A DNA stretch of 64,000 bases from Geoalkalibacter subterraneus (GCF_000827125.1 NZ_CP010311.1:2046001-2110000); one strand, 5' to 3'; counted from the first letter of the stretch, positions 1 to 9,394 are shown. Translations and numbers: made by a program. Notes: generated by a model not told the origin, from the sequence alone.

Positions 1-63
1 ACTCCAGAGGATGGCCACAGGCTGGTATTTCAAGTTAAGCGATCGAGCTATCTTGCTTTCCAT
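1..63 (-). CDS. DUF169-like protein, N-terminal fragment (runs off window)
   Basis: Only the first 21 codons are in the window. They read MESKIARSLNLKYQPVAILW and one more residue, which resembles the start of DUF169 proteins (my recollection of the family pattern, not a search). A GGGAGG ribosome binding site lies 6 bases before the ATG. The gene follows the interrupted flavoprotein gene on the same strand with a 33-bp gap, so the two probably formed one operon. The function of DUF169 is not established. Confidence 0.5.
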   Translation of the reverse strand, partial: MESKIARSLNLKYQPVAILWS

Positions 64-262
64 GCCTACACCTCCCTATTTGTTGAATTATTGGCTTTAG
101 GCCCGCTCCTTCCAGTATGCATACTCATAGGGCCATTCTTCCTGATACCAGTTAATCAATTCCTGCATCCTTTTTCGATGCTCCTCCTGCACCTTTTCTA
201 CCATAGCGAAACGCCGTTTCTCCTCCCAGGCCCTTACCAGGGTCCTGCCTGAAGTAAAGAAT

Positions 263-281
263 CCACGCCCACAGGACGTGG
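263..281. repeat. IS200-type end hairpin (downstream of tnpA)
   Basis: The 19 bases CCACGCCCACAGGACGTGG form a stem with one mismatch around a CACAG loop. The sequence is closely related to the hairpin at the other end of the element. Confidence 0.75.
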
Positions 282-358
282 CTTTGTAGTTCGCCCCCCA
301 TAGGGGGGCTGGCCCTGCCCCCAAGGGGGCGGGCTGGAGTTGTGCCGCGGTCCTGTCC

Positions 359-796
359 TCAATCTCCCAACTGAAGTTGCTCCATTTGCCGCTCTTGCTT
401 GTCCTGATAGCGGACATACTTGCGTATCATGTCCGCATCCATGCCGACGGTATCAACGCAATAGCCCTTGGCCCAAAAGTGGTTGCCCCAATAGGGTTTC
501 TTCCGCAAATGCCGAAACTGCTGAAACAGTTTCATCGACGTCTGCCCTTTTAACCGCCCCAGAAAGTTCGAGATCGACACCTTGGGCGGGATCATCACAA
601 CCAGATGGACATGATCGGGCTGAACATTCAACTCCACGACTTCACAACCGGAATAGCCACATATCGCATGAATACCTGATTCAACGGCCTCTTTCACTTT
701 TCCCTGCAAAATCCGAAACCGGTACTTTGGGACCCAAACGATGTGATACTGGCAGTGCCATATCGAGTGTGATAACTTACGAAATCGGCTGCTCAC
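359..796 (-). CDS. tnpA: IS200-type transposase TnpA (Y1 HUH single-strand transposase)
   Basis: This small HUH transposase nicks and rejoins single-stranded DNA at the hairpin ends of its element. The sequence shows HCQYHIVWVPKYR near the N-terminus, the HUH motif in PDHVHLVV, and a C-terminal helix YVRYQDKQERQ that follows the tyrosine of KGYCVDT. I chose the GTG at 796 as start because AAGGAG lies 7 bases upstream and the resulting 145 residues match IS200 TnpA; the frame stays open to an ATG at 898 but that extension has no family resemblance. The gene lies inside the element bounded by the two hairpins and appears intact. Confidence 0.85.
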   Translation of the reverse strand: MSSRFRKLSHSIWHCQYHIVWVPKYRFRILQGKVKEAVESGIHAICGYSGCEVVELNVQPDHVHLVVMIPPKVSISNFLGRLKGQTSMKLFQQFRHLRKKPYWGNHFWAKGYCVDTVGMDADMIRKYVRYQDKQERQMEQLQLGD

Positions 797-902
797 TGTT
801 TTCTCCTTTCTTTTCGATGTTGCGGCACAACTCGAAAGAAAGAATAACAGTGAGCGGCTTTCAGCCATACCCATTCGGGACCGGCGTAGCCAGTCCACAT
901 CA

Positions 903-921
903 CCACACCCACAGGGTGTGG
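903..921. repeat. IS200-type end hairpin (upstream of tnpA)
   Basis: CCACACCCACAGGGTGTGG is a perfect 7-bp stem around CACAG. It mirrors the hairpin at 263-281, and together they define the two ends recognised by TnpA. Confidence 0.75.
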
Positions 922-1624
922 GTTTCTACTTCAAACTAAAGGCCTGCTCGCGGCTTTTCTCAGGCACCTGGGTGTCCGGCCCGGTGGGGCCCATGGCGGC
1001 CCAGACAGCATCAACCGGAACCGCACCGCTTACCATGATGAAATGATTAAGGTATTGGACAATGGGCCACTCATCTCCTCCACCGGAAGTCACCACGCAT
1101 GCCCCGTATTTGCCCTCAAGGGCCATGCAATGAATCAGACTGGAACAACGATCGATAAACATCTTTAATTGGCCACTCACGTTGAAGATATAATTGGGCG
1201 TGGCCAGGATGATCCCGTCTGCCGCCATCATCTTCTCCATTATGGACTCAAACTCGTCCTTTTGGGAGCAGCGGCCCTTTTTGTGGCATTGATCGCAACC
1301 CAGGCACGGCTTTACGGAATCGCCTCTAAGAACAATAGTCTCACATGCCGCCCCTTCACTTTCCGCACCTTTTAATACTTCTCCAAGCAGCTTTCCCGTG
1401 TTCCCCCTCTCCCCATGGGGGCTTCCGATGATGCTAAGAATTTTCATGAGATTGCCTCCTTGTGCATCTAAATTAGTTAGTGAAAATCAATACATTGATT
1501 CTGTGTTTTAGGATTCAAGACTTTTTGCAGGCGAATCTTTACAGGTCGGTGTATAAAATACCGCCCCCTGCCTCTTTTCATAATCCGCCCCCCGGTCAAT
1601 GAAACGCGTCACTTCGTTTATCAG

Positions 1625-2404
1625 TTAATGTAAACTCAGGCCTCCCGACACGCTGATGTTCTGTCCCGTCACGAAAGCCGCATCATCTGAGGATAGCCAT
1701 GCTGCGGCACCTGCCAGGTCATCCGGGTATTCCAGCCTCGGGATTGCGGAACTGTTTGCAAGTACCTCGCTCATCTCTTTGAAATCATGTTCCTGAACCG
1801 TTTCGCTTTGAACAAGCCCCGGAGAGATTGCGTTTACAGTAATTCCGTAAGGACCCGCTTCAAACGCCAGTCCCCTGGTAATGCCCACAACCGCCGCCTT
1901 GGAGGTGATGTACTGAATACCGTTACCCCGTCCTATGAAAACGGTGTCTGAGGATATGTTGATAATACGGCCCCAATTTTGGGCACGCATGTCGGAAAAG
2001 ACCTCGCTGCTACACAACCACATCCCTTTTACGTTTACGTCCATGACACGGTCCCAGTCCGCCTCGTCCAATTCGTAAAAATGCTTTGTTGCCCGCTCGT
2101 AACCGATATGTCTGAGCATTATGGCAGCATTGTTTACCAAAATATCGACTTTTCCAAAGCGCTGGCGGGCTTTTTCCACCATCGCCTTGACCTGCCCGGA
2201 ATCGGAAACATCGCAGACAATGGGCAACACCTCCCGGTCTTCGGAAGCTATCTCCTCTGCAGCCTTTTTTAATACGTCCTCGGTGGTTCCGCAAATGACT
2301 ATATCGGCCTTTTCGGAGTAAAGACGCCTGGCTATGGCCTTGCCGATTCCCCTGCCGCCTCCGGTAATGAGTGCTACATGTCCTTCCAAACGTTCGCATT
2401 GCAT
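1625..2404 (-). CDS. Short-chain dehydrogenase/reductase (SDR) family oxidoreductase
   Basis: A classical SDR of 259 residues that should catalyse NAD(P)-dependent oxidation or reduction of a hydroxyl/keto group in the cytoplasm. It has the cofactor motif TGGGRGIG near residue 15, the NNAA motif, the catalytic serine in NISSDT, the YITSK catalytic Tyr/Lys pair, and the GGLSLH C-terminus. The start is supported by AAGGAGG 9 bases upstream. It lies between the interrupted flavoprotein gene and the 2-hydroxyacid dehydrogenase tail, all on the minus strand, so it probably worked with them on a 2-hydroxy- or keto-acid. The exact substrate cannot be read from the sequence. Confidence 0.85.
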   Translation of the reverse strand: MQCERLEGHVALITGGGRGIGKAIARRLYSEKADIVICGTTEDVLKKAAEEIASEDREVLPIVCDVSDSGQVKAMVEKARQRFGKVDILVNNAAIMLRHIGYERATKHFYELDEADWDRVMDVNVKGMWLCSSEVFSDMRAQNWGRIINISSDTVFIGRGNGIQYITSKAAVVGITRGLAFEAGPYGITVNAISPGLVQSETVQEHDFKEMSEVLANSSAIPRLEYPDDLAGAAAWLSSDDAAFVTGQNISVSGGLSLH

Positions 2405-2431
2405 AGACCTATTTCCTCCTTTTATTAAACG

Positions 2432-2715
2432 TTATCTATATTGCTCGCGGGATACTATCCCGCGAATCGGATTTTCCTGGATGAAATTACGAACATTTGA
2501 AGCCGCCAATTCGACGGCACTTTCAATGACACCGGGAACCATCGCCGAATTGTGCGGCGAGCCAATGAAGTCAATGTTCTGGATCTTCCCATCCTTGCCG
2601 TGGATGTAGAACTCGGTGCCTTGGTTCTGGCTGATCTTGCGCCCGGCATCAACGGTCTCCTGCTTCTTGTCGAAGTGGCCGCTGCTACGGTCGCACGACC
2701 TGTCTCGATTCTACA
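2432..2715 (-). pseudogene. Chimeric fragment: DUF2188-like segment joined to a 2-hydroxyacid dehydrogenase C-terminus
   Basis: This frame is open but has no usable start codon; a TAG lies just upstream. The first half, about 2576-2715, includes RKISQNQGTEFYIHGKDGKI and resembles DUF2188 proteins. The second half, about 2435-2575, reads IGSPHNSAMVPG followed by AASNVRNFIQENPIRGIV. It resembles the last 45 residues of D-isomer-specific 2-hydroxyacid dehydrogenases, with the catalytic histidine in SPH. The two are joined in frame, which suggests that incoming DNA carrying the GC-rich ABC operon and a DUF2188 gene fused into, and truncated, a resident dehydrogenase gene. Family assignments are from memory of the motifs. 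Confidence 0.5.
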
Positions 2716-2749
2716 TACAGGGTAAGTCCTCCTCGGTCAAGGTGCCGGT

Positions 2750-3871
2750 TCACGCCATCGTCCCGATGGTTTTGCGGAAGCGGCCCAGCGCCAGGGCAAA
2801 AAGGACCGTTCCAATCAGGACAATGGCGAGGAATTGCGGCCAGACCGCCGTGATACCCGCGCCCCGGTACAGGATCGACTGAGCCAACATCACAAAATGC
2901 GTGTTGGGCGCGGCGAGCATGATGTACTGGACGGCCTCCGGCATGCTCTCGCGCGGCGTGCTGGCGCCGGAGAGCATCTGCAGCGGCAGCAGCACCAGCA
3001 TGAGCAGCAGGCCGAACTGCGGCATGGAGCGGGCGACGGTGCCGAGGAAGATGCCCATCGAGGTGGTCGCGAACAGATGCAGCGCCGCCCCGGCCAGGAA
3101 CAGCGCGAGCGAGCCCTGGATCGGCACGGACAGCCAGCCCTGCACAACGGCGGTGAGCGCGAAGGCGGTGGCGGCAAGGACGACCAGCCCCATCGCCCAT
3201 ACCTTGCTGCTCATGATCTCGAAAGGCGTGACCGGCATGACCAGCAGATGCTCGACGGTGCCGTGCTCGCGCTCGCGGATCAGCGCCGCTCCGGTGAGGA
3301 CGATGGAGAGCATGGTCACGTTGTTGATGACCTGCATGATCGCGCCGAACCACGACTTGTTGAGCTGGGGGTTGAAACGCACCCGCAGCGCCAGATCGAC
3401 CGGCAACTCCTGAACCTCGCGATAACGCTGCGCGAAGGCGCGCACCTCGTCGGTGACGATGGTCTGGATATAGCCGCTGCCGGTGAAGGCCTGGCTCATG
3501 CGCGTGGCATCGACATTGAGCTGGATCGTGGGCCGCCGCCCGGCCAGCAGGTCGCGCTGGAAGTTGGGCGGGATGTCGAGGGCGAAGGTGTCGAGGCCGG
3601 CATCCATGCGGGCATCCATCTCGGCCTGGTCGATTATCTCGGGGGGAACAAAGTACGGCGGGTAAAAGGCGCTGACGATGCGCCAGGACAGCGGCGAGCG
3701 ATCCTCGTTCACCACCGCGATCGGTGCCTTGTTGAGGGTCTCCGGCATGGCCGTGGCCGCCGTGTAGACCGACAGGGTGAAGGCGTAGACGATCAGCACC
3801 AGCATGATCGGGTCGCGTACCAGGCTGCGCAGCTCCTTGACACCGAGATGGAAAATATTGGCAAGGCGCAT
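2750..3871 (-). CDS. ABC-2 type transport permease, YhhJ-like
   Basis: A 373-residue inner-membrane permease of the ABC-2 family. It has one N-terminal membrane segment (about residues 20-45), a large extracytoplasmic loop of about 130 residues, and five C-terminal hydrophobic segments starting near MQVINNVTMLSIVLTG. The motif REREHGTVEHLLVMPV is typical of ABC-2 drug/lipid exporters. It begins 3 bp after the RbbA-like ORF on the same strand and is presumably cotranslated. The gene order HlyD-like, RbbA-like, permease matches E. coli yhiI-rbbA-yhhJ (knowledge). Base composition is far richer in GC than the metabolic island downstream, pointing to horizontal transfer. Confidence 0.85.
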   Translation of the reverse strand: MRLANIFHLGVKELRSLVRDPIMLVLIVYAFTLSVYTAATAMPETLNKAPIAVVNEDRSPLSWRIVSAFYPPYFVPPEIIDQAEMDARMDAGLDTFALDIPPNFQRDLLAGRRPTIQLNVDATRMSQAFTGSGYIQTIVTDEVRAFAQRYREVQELPVDLALRVRFNPQLNKSWFGAIMQVINNVTMLSIVLTGAALIREREHGTVEHLLVMPVTPFEIMSSKVWAMGLVVLAATAFALTAVVQGWLSVPIQGSLALFLAGAALHLFATTSMGIFLGTVARSMPQFGLLLMLVLLPLQMLSGASTPRESMPEAVQYIMLAAPNTHFVMLAQSILYRGAGITAVWPQFLAIVLIGTVLFALALGRFRKTIGTMA

Positions 3872-3874
3872 GGA

Positions 3875-6658
3875 CTACCGCTCCTGCTTCTTGAGCAGCG
3901 CGGCGGACAGCCCGGTCAGGACCGGCACCGCCAGCGCCAGCGGGAGAAAGGCGGCATGCAGGTCGGAGAAGTCGAGCGCCTTCGAGAAGGTGCCGCGCGC
4001 GATCGTCAGGAAATGCGTGGTCGGATAGACCTCGCCGATCACTCGGCCCACCCCTTCGAGGGACGAGACCGGGTCGATCATGCCCGAGAAGTTCGTCGCC
4101 GGCAGGATGGTGAGCACCGCCGTGCCGAAGATCGCCGCGATCTGGCTGCGCATGAAGGTTGAGATCAGCAGACCCACAGCCGTCGCGGCGCCGATATAGA
4201 GCAGCGCGCCCGCCGCCAACGTCAGGAAGCTGCCCTTCAGCGGAACGCCGAAGACGGTCACCGCCAGCAGCGTGAGCAGCAGGAAGCTCAGGAAGGACAG
4301 GACTACGTAAGGGAGCTGCTTGCCGAGCAGAAATTCGAGCCGCGTGGTCGGCGTGACGTAGAAGTTGGTGATCGAGCCGAGTTCCTTCTCGCGCACCACG
4401 CTGAGCGCCGCGAGCATGGCCGGGATCAGCATGAGCAGCAGCGGGATCACTGCCGGCACCATCGCCACCAGGCTCTTGACGTCCGGGTTGTAGCGGAACC
4501 GGGTCTCGATATTGACCAGCCCCGCCAAAGCCTCGCCGTAGCCGGCCTCGCGCGCCCTGGTGGCAAGCCAGTGGGCGTGAATCCCCTGCACATAGCCGCG
4601 GACGGTCTCCGCCCGTGTCGGCATGGCGCCGTCGATCCAGGCGCCAATCTGGACCCGCCGGCCGCGGGCGATGTCGCGCGCGAAGCCCGGGGGGATCTCG
4701 ATCGCCAGATTGAGGTCGCCTTCGCGCATTCGCCGGTCGAGATCCTCGTAGTCGGTGATCGGCGCCCGCTCGACGAAGTAGCGGGAACCGGCGATGTTGA
4801 GCGTATAGCCGCGGCTGACGGTGGTCTGATCGCGATCCAGCACCGCGAAGGTCAGATCCTCGACATCGAGGTTGATGCCGTAGCCCATCACGAACATCAG
4901 GATGACGCTGCCGAGCAGCGCCAGCGTCAGGCGGATCGGATCGCGGCGCAGCTCCAACCCTTCGCGCCGGGCGTAGCTCGCCATGCGGCGGGGATCGAAC
5001 ATGCGCCGCCAGCCCTGGGATTCGACATGGCCTGCCGACGCGTCAACCGTATCGAGCGAAGCTGTTTGCCCCGCGTCGGCTTCGCCTTCCCCCGACGCCT
5101 CCTCCAGATGCGCCACGAATGCCTCTTCCAGGGTCTCCGCGCCCCGCTGCTGCACGATATTCGCCGGCGTGTCGGTGACCAGCACCCGGCCCGCGTGCAT
5201 CAGCGAGATGCGGTCGCAGCGCTCGGCCTCGTTCATGAAATGGGTGGAGATGAAGATGGTCACCCCGTCGCGGCGCGACAGTTCGACCAGCCTGCGCCAG
5301 AAGGCGTCGCGCGCCACCGGGTCGACGCCCGAGGTGGGCTCGTCGAGGATCAGCATCTCGGGCTTGTGGATCATGGCGACCGCCAGCGACAGGCGCTGGC
5401 GGATGCCCAGCGGCAGCTTGTCCGGCAGGGTGTCGATCACCGCGGCCAGATCAAATCGCTCGACCATTTCGTCCACGCGCCCTGAAATCTCGGCGGCGGG
5501 CACGTGGAACAGCCGGGCGTGCAGCTCCAGGTTCTGACGCACCGTCAGCTCGGTATACAGCGAGAAGGACTGCGACATGTAGCCGACGCGACGGCGGGTC
5601 GCCAGGTCGTGCGGGTCCACCTCCTGTCCGAACAGCCAGGCGCGGCCTTCGCTGGGCGGCAGCAGGCCGGTCAGCATCTTCATGGTCGTGGTCTTGCCGC
5701 AGCCGTTGGAGCCAAGAAAACCGAAGATCTCACCCCGTGGGATGCGCAAGTTCACATGATCGACCGCGGTGAACTCGCCGAAGCGCATGGTCAGATCCCG
5801 GGCCTCGATGGCGGTATCGCCATCGTCTTCCGGCCGCGGCGGAATCTCGACCGCCCGATAATCCCGGCGCTTGTCTTCCGGCAGCAGCCGGATGAAGGCC
5901 GCCTCCAGCGACTCCGCCCCCGTGCTGTGCAGCAGGCCTTCGGGCGTGTCGCTGGCCAGCACCCGCCCACCGTCCATCGCCGCCAGCCAGTCGAAGCGTG
6001 CCGCCTCCTCCATATAGGCCGTGGCCACCAGCACGCTCATGCCGGGCCGGGAACGACGGATGCTGGCGATCAACTCCCAGAACTGCCTGCGCGAGAGCGG
6101 ATCGACGCCGGTGGTCGGCTCGTCGAGGATGAGCAGGTCCGGATCGTGGATCAGCGCGCAGCAGAGGCCAAGCTTCTGTTTCATGCCGCCGGACAGCTTG
6201 CCTGCCGGGCGAGCGAGAAACGGCCTAAGCCCGGTGGCCCCGGTCAGCGCCTCGATGCGGCGCGCCCGTTCGCCGCCGTCATGCCCGAACAGACGGCCGA
6301 AGAAGTCGAGGTTCTCGAACACCGTGAGCGTCGGATAGAGGTTGCGCCCCAGGCCCTGCGGCATGTAGGCGATGCGCGGGCCGACCCGGCGGCGATGGCG
6401 CGCATCGGCCATGTCGCCGCCGAGCACCTCGACCTGTCCCGTCTGGACCGCGCGGGCACCGGCGACCAGCGCCAGCAGGCTCGACTTGCCGACCCCGTCC
6501 GGGCCGATCAGCCCGGCCATGCAGCCCGCCGGGATGTCGATCGTGACCTCGTCGAGCGCACGCACCTTGCCGTAGCGCAGGGACACATCCCGCAGGCGGG
6601 CAACCGGCGCGGCATCGCCCCCGCCATCCTCCATCTGTGCATGTACATCCCGGCTCAT
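3875..6658 (-). CDS. rbbA: RbbA-like double-ATPase ABC transporter with fused ABC-2 permease domain
   Basis: The protein has 927 residues with three parts. The first nucleotide-binding domain has Walker [10 protein letters not shown], signature LSGGMKQK and Walker [14 protein letters not shown]. The second has GSNGCGKTT, a degenerate signature [12 protein letters not shown] and [15 protein letters not shown]-terminal ABC-2 membrane domain starts near the [17 protein letters not shown] segment. The degenerate second signature and the overall layout match RbbA/YhiH of E. coli, reported as a ribosome-associated ATPase but built like an exporter. It overlaps the upstream HlyD-like gene by 4 bp (ATGA) and is followed after 3 bp by the permease. 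Membrane-fusion protein, ATPases and permease may form one exporter; the substrate is unknown. Confidence 0.88.
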   Translation of the reverse strand: MSRDVHAQMEDGGGDAAPVARLRDVSLRYGKVRALDEVTIDIPAGCMAGLIGPDGVGKSSLLALVAGARAVQTGQVEVLGGDMADARHRRRVGPRIAYMPQGLGRNLYPTLTVFENLDFFGRLFGHDGGERARRIEALTGATGLRPFLARPAGKLSGGMKQKLGLCCALIHDPDLLILDEPTTGVDPLSRRQFWELIASIRRSRPGMSVLVATAYMEEAARFDWLAAMDGGRVLASDTPEGLLHSTGAESLEAAFIRLLPEDKRRDYRAVEIPPRPEDDGDTAIEARDLTMRFGEFTAVDHVNLRIPRGEIFGFLGSNGCGKTTTMKMLTGLLPPSEGRAWLFGQEVDPHDLATRRRVGYMSQSFSLYTELTVRQNLELHARLFHVPAAEISGRVDEMVERFDLAAVIDTLPDKLPLGIRQRLSLAVAMIHKPEMLILDEPTSGVDPVARDAFWRRLVELSRRDGVTIFISTHFMNEAERCDRISLMHAGRVLVTDTPANIVQQRGAETLEEAFVAHLEEASGEGEADAGQTASLDTVDASAGHVESQGWRRMFDPRRMASYARREGLELRRDPIRLTLALLGSVILMFVMGYGINLDVEDLTFAVLDRDQTTVSRGYTLNIAGSRYFVERAPITDYEDLDRRMREGDLNLAIEIPPGFARDIARGRRVQIGAWIDGAMPTRAETVRGYVQGIHAHWLATRAREAGYGEALAGLVNIETRFRYNPDVKSLVAMVPAVIPLLLMLIPAMLAALSVVREKELGSITNFYVTPTTRLEFLLGKQLPYVVLSFLSFLLLTLLAVTVFGVPLKGSFLTLAAGALLYIGAATAVGLLISTFMRSQIAAIFGTAVLTILPATNFSGMIDPVSSLEGVGRVIGEVYPTTHFLTIARGTFSKALDFSDLHAAFLPLALAVPVLTGLSAALLKKQER

Positions 6659-7740
6659 TGCGGCAGCCTCGTCTGCAGTTCAGGGGGCCAATCCACCCGC
6701 GGATCGAGCCGCACATAGGCCATGCCCGGCAGGCCGGTCTTGACCTGGAGGAGGTGCTCTCTGAGCAGGTCCGGGGCGATCCGCGCCTTGATGCGGAACA
6801 TCAGCTTCTGGCGCTCTTCTTCCGTCTCCACCGTCTTGGGCGTGAACTGTGCGACGTCCGCGACGAAGGAGATTTCGGCCGGGACCACGTATTGCGGAGC
6901 GGCGTCGAGCACGAGCCGTGCCTCGGCTCCGAGCGCGACCCGCCCGGCCTGTTTCGTCGGCAGGAAGAAGGTCATGTAGACATCGGTGAGATCGACCATG
7001 TTCAGCACCACGCCGCCGGGAGGGAGCACTTCACCGGGTTGGGCGACGCGGTACTGAACGCGGCCGTCGCGCGGCGACTTCAGTACGCTATCGTCAAGGT
7101 CAGCCTGGATCCGCTCAAGCATCGCCCGGGTCGCCTCCACATCGGCTTGCGCGCCAAGCACCTGTGATCTGGCCGTGGCAATGGCCGCCTCCGTCCTTGC
7201 GACATCCGCCTCGGCAGCACGAAGCATGGCCTCAACGCTGAGAGAAGAGGCACGATCATCGTCGAATTTCTGCTGGGAAACGGCTTTGCTGACGACCAGC
7301 GATCGCGACCGCTCAAGCCGTATCCGGGCCACCTCAGCCTCGGCCGCGCGTTGCGAGACCACTGCCTGCGCTGCCGTTTTCTCGCTTTGGCGCTGCACGA
7401 CCTGGCTGTTGGCGATCCGCACCGAGTTCTCAGCCTGGCGCAAGCGGGCTGATGCCTCTCTTTTCTGAGCCTCTAAAACGGCGGTGTCCATTTTGGCCAG
7501 AACCATCCCGGCCGGAACGTTATCGCCTTCGTCCGCAAAAATCTCCTTGACCCGTCCGGCTCTTTGCGTGGCGATATCAATTTCCACCGCCTCAATGCGT
7601 CCGTTGCCACTGGCGATACCCGCTTCCAGTCCGTCACTCTGGAAATAACGCCAAAGCAACAGAGCCGCAACCGCTGCCACGCCAAGAAGCAGCGCCCTCG
7701 TACCCCATTTTTTAAATCTTACGTCCAATGGCATCTTCAA
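6655..7740 (-). CDS. HlyD/EmrA-type membrane fusion protein, YhiI-like
   Basis: A 361-residue periplasmic adaptor. It has an uncleaved N-terminal membrane anchor ([18 protein letters not shown]), a first lipoyl half ([17 protein letters not shown]), a long alpha-hairpin coiled coil of about 140 residues, a second lipoyl half ([20 protein letters not shown]) and a beta-barrel domain. It would link the inner-membrane exporter to the outer envelope. The gene lies 25 bp after wrbA and overlaps the RbbA-like gene by 4 bp. The first third has visibly lower GC than the rest, so the gene may be a mosaic. Confidence 0.85.
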   Translation of the reverse strand: MKMPLDVRFKKWGTRALLLGVAAVAALLLWRYFQSDGLEAGIASGNGRIEAVEIDIATQRAGRVKEIFADEGDNVPAGMVLAKMDTAVLEAQKREASARLRQAENSVRIANSQVVQRQSEKTAAQAVVSQRAAEAEVARIRLERSRSLVVSKAVSQQKFDDDRASSLSVEAMLRAAEADVARTEAAIATARSQVLGAQADVEATRAMLERIQADLDDSVLKSPRDGRVQYRVAQPGEVLPPGGVVLNMVDLTDVYMTFFLPTKQAGRVALGAEARLVLDAAPQYVVPAEISFVADVAQFTPKTVETEEERQKLMFRIKARIAPDLLREHLLQVKTGLPGMAYVRLDPRVDWPPELQTRLPQ

Positions 7741-7765
7741 CCACTCCTAAAACGATCATGGATCA

Positions 7766-8386
7766 TCAAGCGTCTTCTTTGAGTTTCATGGCGATTCGCG
7801 TCACATGGGCACCCTGGAAACGGGCGCCGTTCAGTTCGTTGTCGTTGGGTATCCTCTCTCCCTGGCTTCCGTCGATGGTCGAAGCGCCATAGGGTGATCC
7901 GCCGCTAATTTCGCCGATACCCATTTGACCGGCAAAAGAATAAGGGAGCCCGACCACCACCATGCCATGATGCAACAGTGTAATATGAAAGCTGAGGATG
8001 GTCGTTTCTTGACCGCCATGCTGCGTGGCGGAACTGGTGAAGACACTGCCGGGTTTGCCGATCAAGGATCCTTTCTGCCAGAGGGTGCCGCTGGCATCAA
8101 GAAATTGGCGCATTTGGCCGCACATATTGCCGAAGCGTGTTGGAGTGCCAAATATGACGGCATCAGCCTCTGCAAGGTCATCCATCGTGGCCACCTGGAT
8201 ATGGGTCTGCCTCTTCTGGAACTCCAAGGCGCCCATCTCCTCCAGTACATCGCCTGGGAGGGTTTCCGGGACCCGTTTGACTAAAGCCTCGCATCCAGTG
8301 ACCTGTAATACACCTTTCGAGACCGCTTCCGCCATTCTAAAAATATGTCCATGCAAACTGTAGTATACGATCAATACCTTGTACAT
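7766..8386 (-). CDS. wrbA: NAD(P)H:quinone oxidoreductase, WrbA type
   Basis: This is a flavodoxin-fold FMN enzyme of 206 residues that reduces quinones by two electrons. It shows the FMN-binding start [15 protein letters not shown], the motif [18 protein letters not shown] and the WrbA-specific stretch [12 protein letters not shown], and ends in [15 protein letters not shown] lies 7 bases before the ATG. It heads the minus-strand operon with the exporter genes and is divergent from an Rrf2 regulator, so it is probably induced by quinone or redox stress through that regulator (inference). Confidence 0.9.
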   Translation of the reverse strand: MYKVLIVYYSLHGHIFRMAEAVSKGVLQVTGCEALVKRVPETLPGDVLEEMGALEFQKRQTHIQVATMDDLAEADAVIFGTPTRFGNMCGQMRQFLDASGTLWQKGSLIGKPGSVFTSSATQHGGQETTILSFHITLLHHGMVVVGLPYSFAGQMGIGEISGGSPYGASTIDGSQGERIPNDNELNGARFQGAHVTRIAMKLKEDA

Positions 8387-8506
8387 GTTTTGTTCCTCCT
8401 CTTTTTTTCAGGTCTTTACTTTTTTGAATCAAACTGACACGACTTTATCCGAAGTTATAACTGTTACAAGGTACTAGGCCCCCCCGAAACCCAAATAGAA
8501 AAATAT

Positions 8507-8546
8507 TTGACTTGACTACCTGAGCCAGTCGATCTATTTAATAGAC
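8507..8546 (+). promoter_or_regulatory. Promoter of the Rrf2 gene with an overlapping operator-like inverted repeat
   Basis: A TTGACT (8512-8517) lies exactly 17 bp from TATTTA (8535-8540). The imperfect inverted repeat TTGACT-N9-AGTCGA (8512-8532) fills the -35 and spacer region, a place where an Rrf2 dimer could block polymerase. With this promoter, transcription would start within a base or two of the ATG at 8548, and no Shine-Dalgarno sequence is visible. The mRNA may therefore be leaderless. Confidence 0.5.
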
Positions 8547-8547
8547 T

Positions 8548-9009
8548 ATGCTTTCAAAGAAGACAAAATACGGATTGCAGGCTCTTCTGCTTCTGGCCCG
8601 GGAGTACGGACAAGGCCCGGTCTTGATCGCGGATATGGCGGCACGGGAGAAGATTCCCAAGAAGTTTCTCGAACTGATTCTCCTGCAGCTGAAAAATGCA
8701 GGAATTCTTGGGAGCCGGAAGGGGAAAGGAGGCGGATACTTCCTCGCGCGTAATCCTTCGCAGATCACAATGGGAAAGGTCGTGCGCATTCTGGAAGGTC
8801 CCCTTGCGCCGGTCCCGTGTGTCAGCGAAACCGCTTATCAGAAATGCGAGGAATGCCATGACGAGGCGAGTTGCGGGATTCGCTTGGTGATGAAGGACGT
8901 CCATGATGCCATTGCCGATATTCTTGATCATACGACCCTCAAGGAGGTCGTCGCACGATCTTCGACAGAAGCCAAGGCATCCAAAAAAATAGTGGATTTC
9001 CAAATCTAA
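8548..9009 (+). CDS. Rrf2 family transcriptional regulator
   Basis: A 153-residue winged-helix regulator. The N-terminal part (MLSKKTKYGLQALLLLA, then KIPKKFLELILLQLKNAGIL) is the Rrf2 helix-turn-helix with its RKGKGGGYFLAR wing. Four cysteines follow at about 91, 100, 103 and 109, a spacing like the Fe-S ligands of IscR/RsrR-type members, so a redox-sensing cluster is likely. It is divergent from wrbA across 161 bp and probably controls that operon and itself. The start has no ribosome binding site and sits at the predicted transcription start. Confidence 0.88.
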   Translation: MLSKKTKYGLQALLLLAREYGQGPVLIADMAAREKIPKKFLELILLQLKNAGILGSRKGKGGGYFLARNPSQITMGKVVRILEGPLAPVPCVSETAYQKCEECHDEASCGIRLVMKDVHDAIADILDHTTLKEVVARSSTEAKASKKIVDFQI

Positions 9010-9040
9010 ATTTTTTTCCTTATTAGTCTATTAAAACGAT

Positions 9041-9075
9041 AGAGAGAGAGAGAGGGAGAGGGAGGGAGGGAGGGA
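9041..9075. repeat. Purine-rich simple repeat (AG)n/(GGGA)n
   Basis: Ten or so AG units pass into GGGAG/GGGA units just after the Rrf2 gene. The rest of 9010-9394 shows no convincing gene. A short GC-rich inverted repeat (ACGCCGC-AAC-GCGGCGT) at about 9369-9385 is the only other structure. Confidence 0.6.
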
Positions 9076-9394
9076 TGACTTGACCAGGAAACTGTGAGCG
9101 CGGCCGCAAAAAATGATGGAAATTTTGTAGGTTTTGGACAAGATAGGCGGGGGAAGAGAAACGGAGCCCCCTCGCGTTTCTTGGCGGAATCATGAAGGGG
9201 GCTCTCTTCTGAACGGGATAGCGGATGCTTCACCAATGACAAAATCGCCAGCTCCCGGACCATGCTATTCAACGGGCACAAAGGCACCATTGTTCAATCG
9301 GCCTCTTCATCCCGGCTGCGACAGCAACCGTAGCGAATTCGGAGGCAAACAACAAGTTACTCTATGACAAGACGCCGCAACGCGGCGTGCGTTG

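Larger units (their letters stand above)
251..932 (-). mobile_element. IS200-type insertion sequence (tnpA only, about 682 bp)
   Basis: The element holds one Y1 (HUH) transposase gene and no tnpB. Each end carries a subterminal hairpin with a CACAG loop (263-281 and 903-921). The sequences outside the hairpins, GAAGTAAAGAATCC on the left and the complement of GGTTTCTACTTC on the right, are related as imperfect inverted repeats. No target-site duplication is seen, as expected for single-strand transposition by IS200/IS605. The boundaries were set by requiring that the host flavoprotein frame be restored, and could be off by one or two bases on each side. Confidence 0.85.
97..1447 (-). pseudogene. 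Iron-sulfur flavoprotein (NADPH-dependent FMN reductase family), interrupted by an IS200-type element
   Basis: The 5' part (933-1447) starts at an ATG behind AAGGAGG. It has the flavodoxin-like opening MKILSIIGSPHGERGNTG and a compact cysteine motif, CLGCDQCHKKGRC (C-x2-C-x2-C-x5-C), typical of iron-sulfur flavoproteins that bind FMN and a 4Fe-4S cluster. The frame then runs into the insertion and stops at once (AFSLK, stop at 926). The 3' part lies at 97-250. Removing 251-932 (682 bp) restores a continuous frame reading AFSL-GRTLVRAWEEKRRF and ending at 97, about 222 residues in all, the usual length for the family. The gene is therefore a clean insertional knockout, not a decayed relic. Its neighbours are SDR upstream and DUF169 downstream. 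Its physiological electron partner is unknown. Confidence 0.85.

Noticed and set aside
97-417. 106-residue minus-strand frame as a separate gene
   Set aside because: Its first half lies in the IS200-type element and its second half is the 3' end of the interrupted flavoprotein gene.
2834-6718. Long plus-strand open frames of 300-440 codons
   Set aside because: They are antisense to the GC-rich RbbA/YhhJ genes, have low-complexity Arg/Gln/His-rich translations and no family motifs; long open antisense frames are expected at this GC content.
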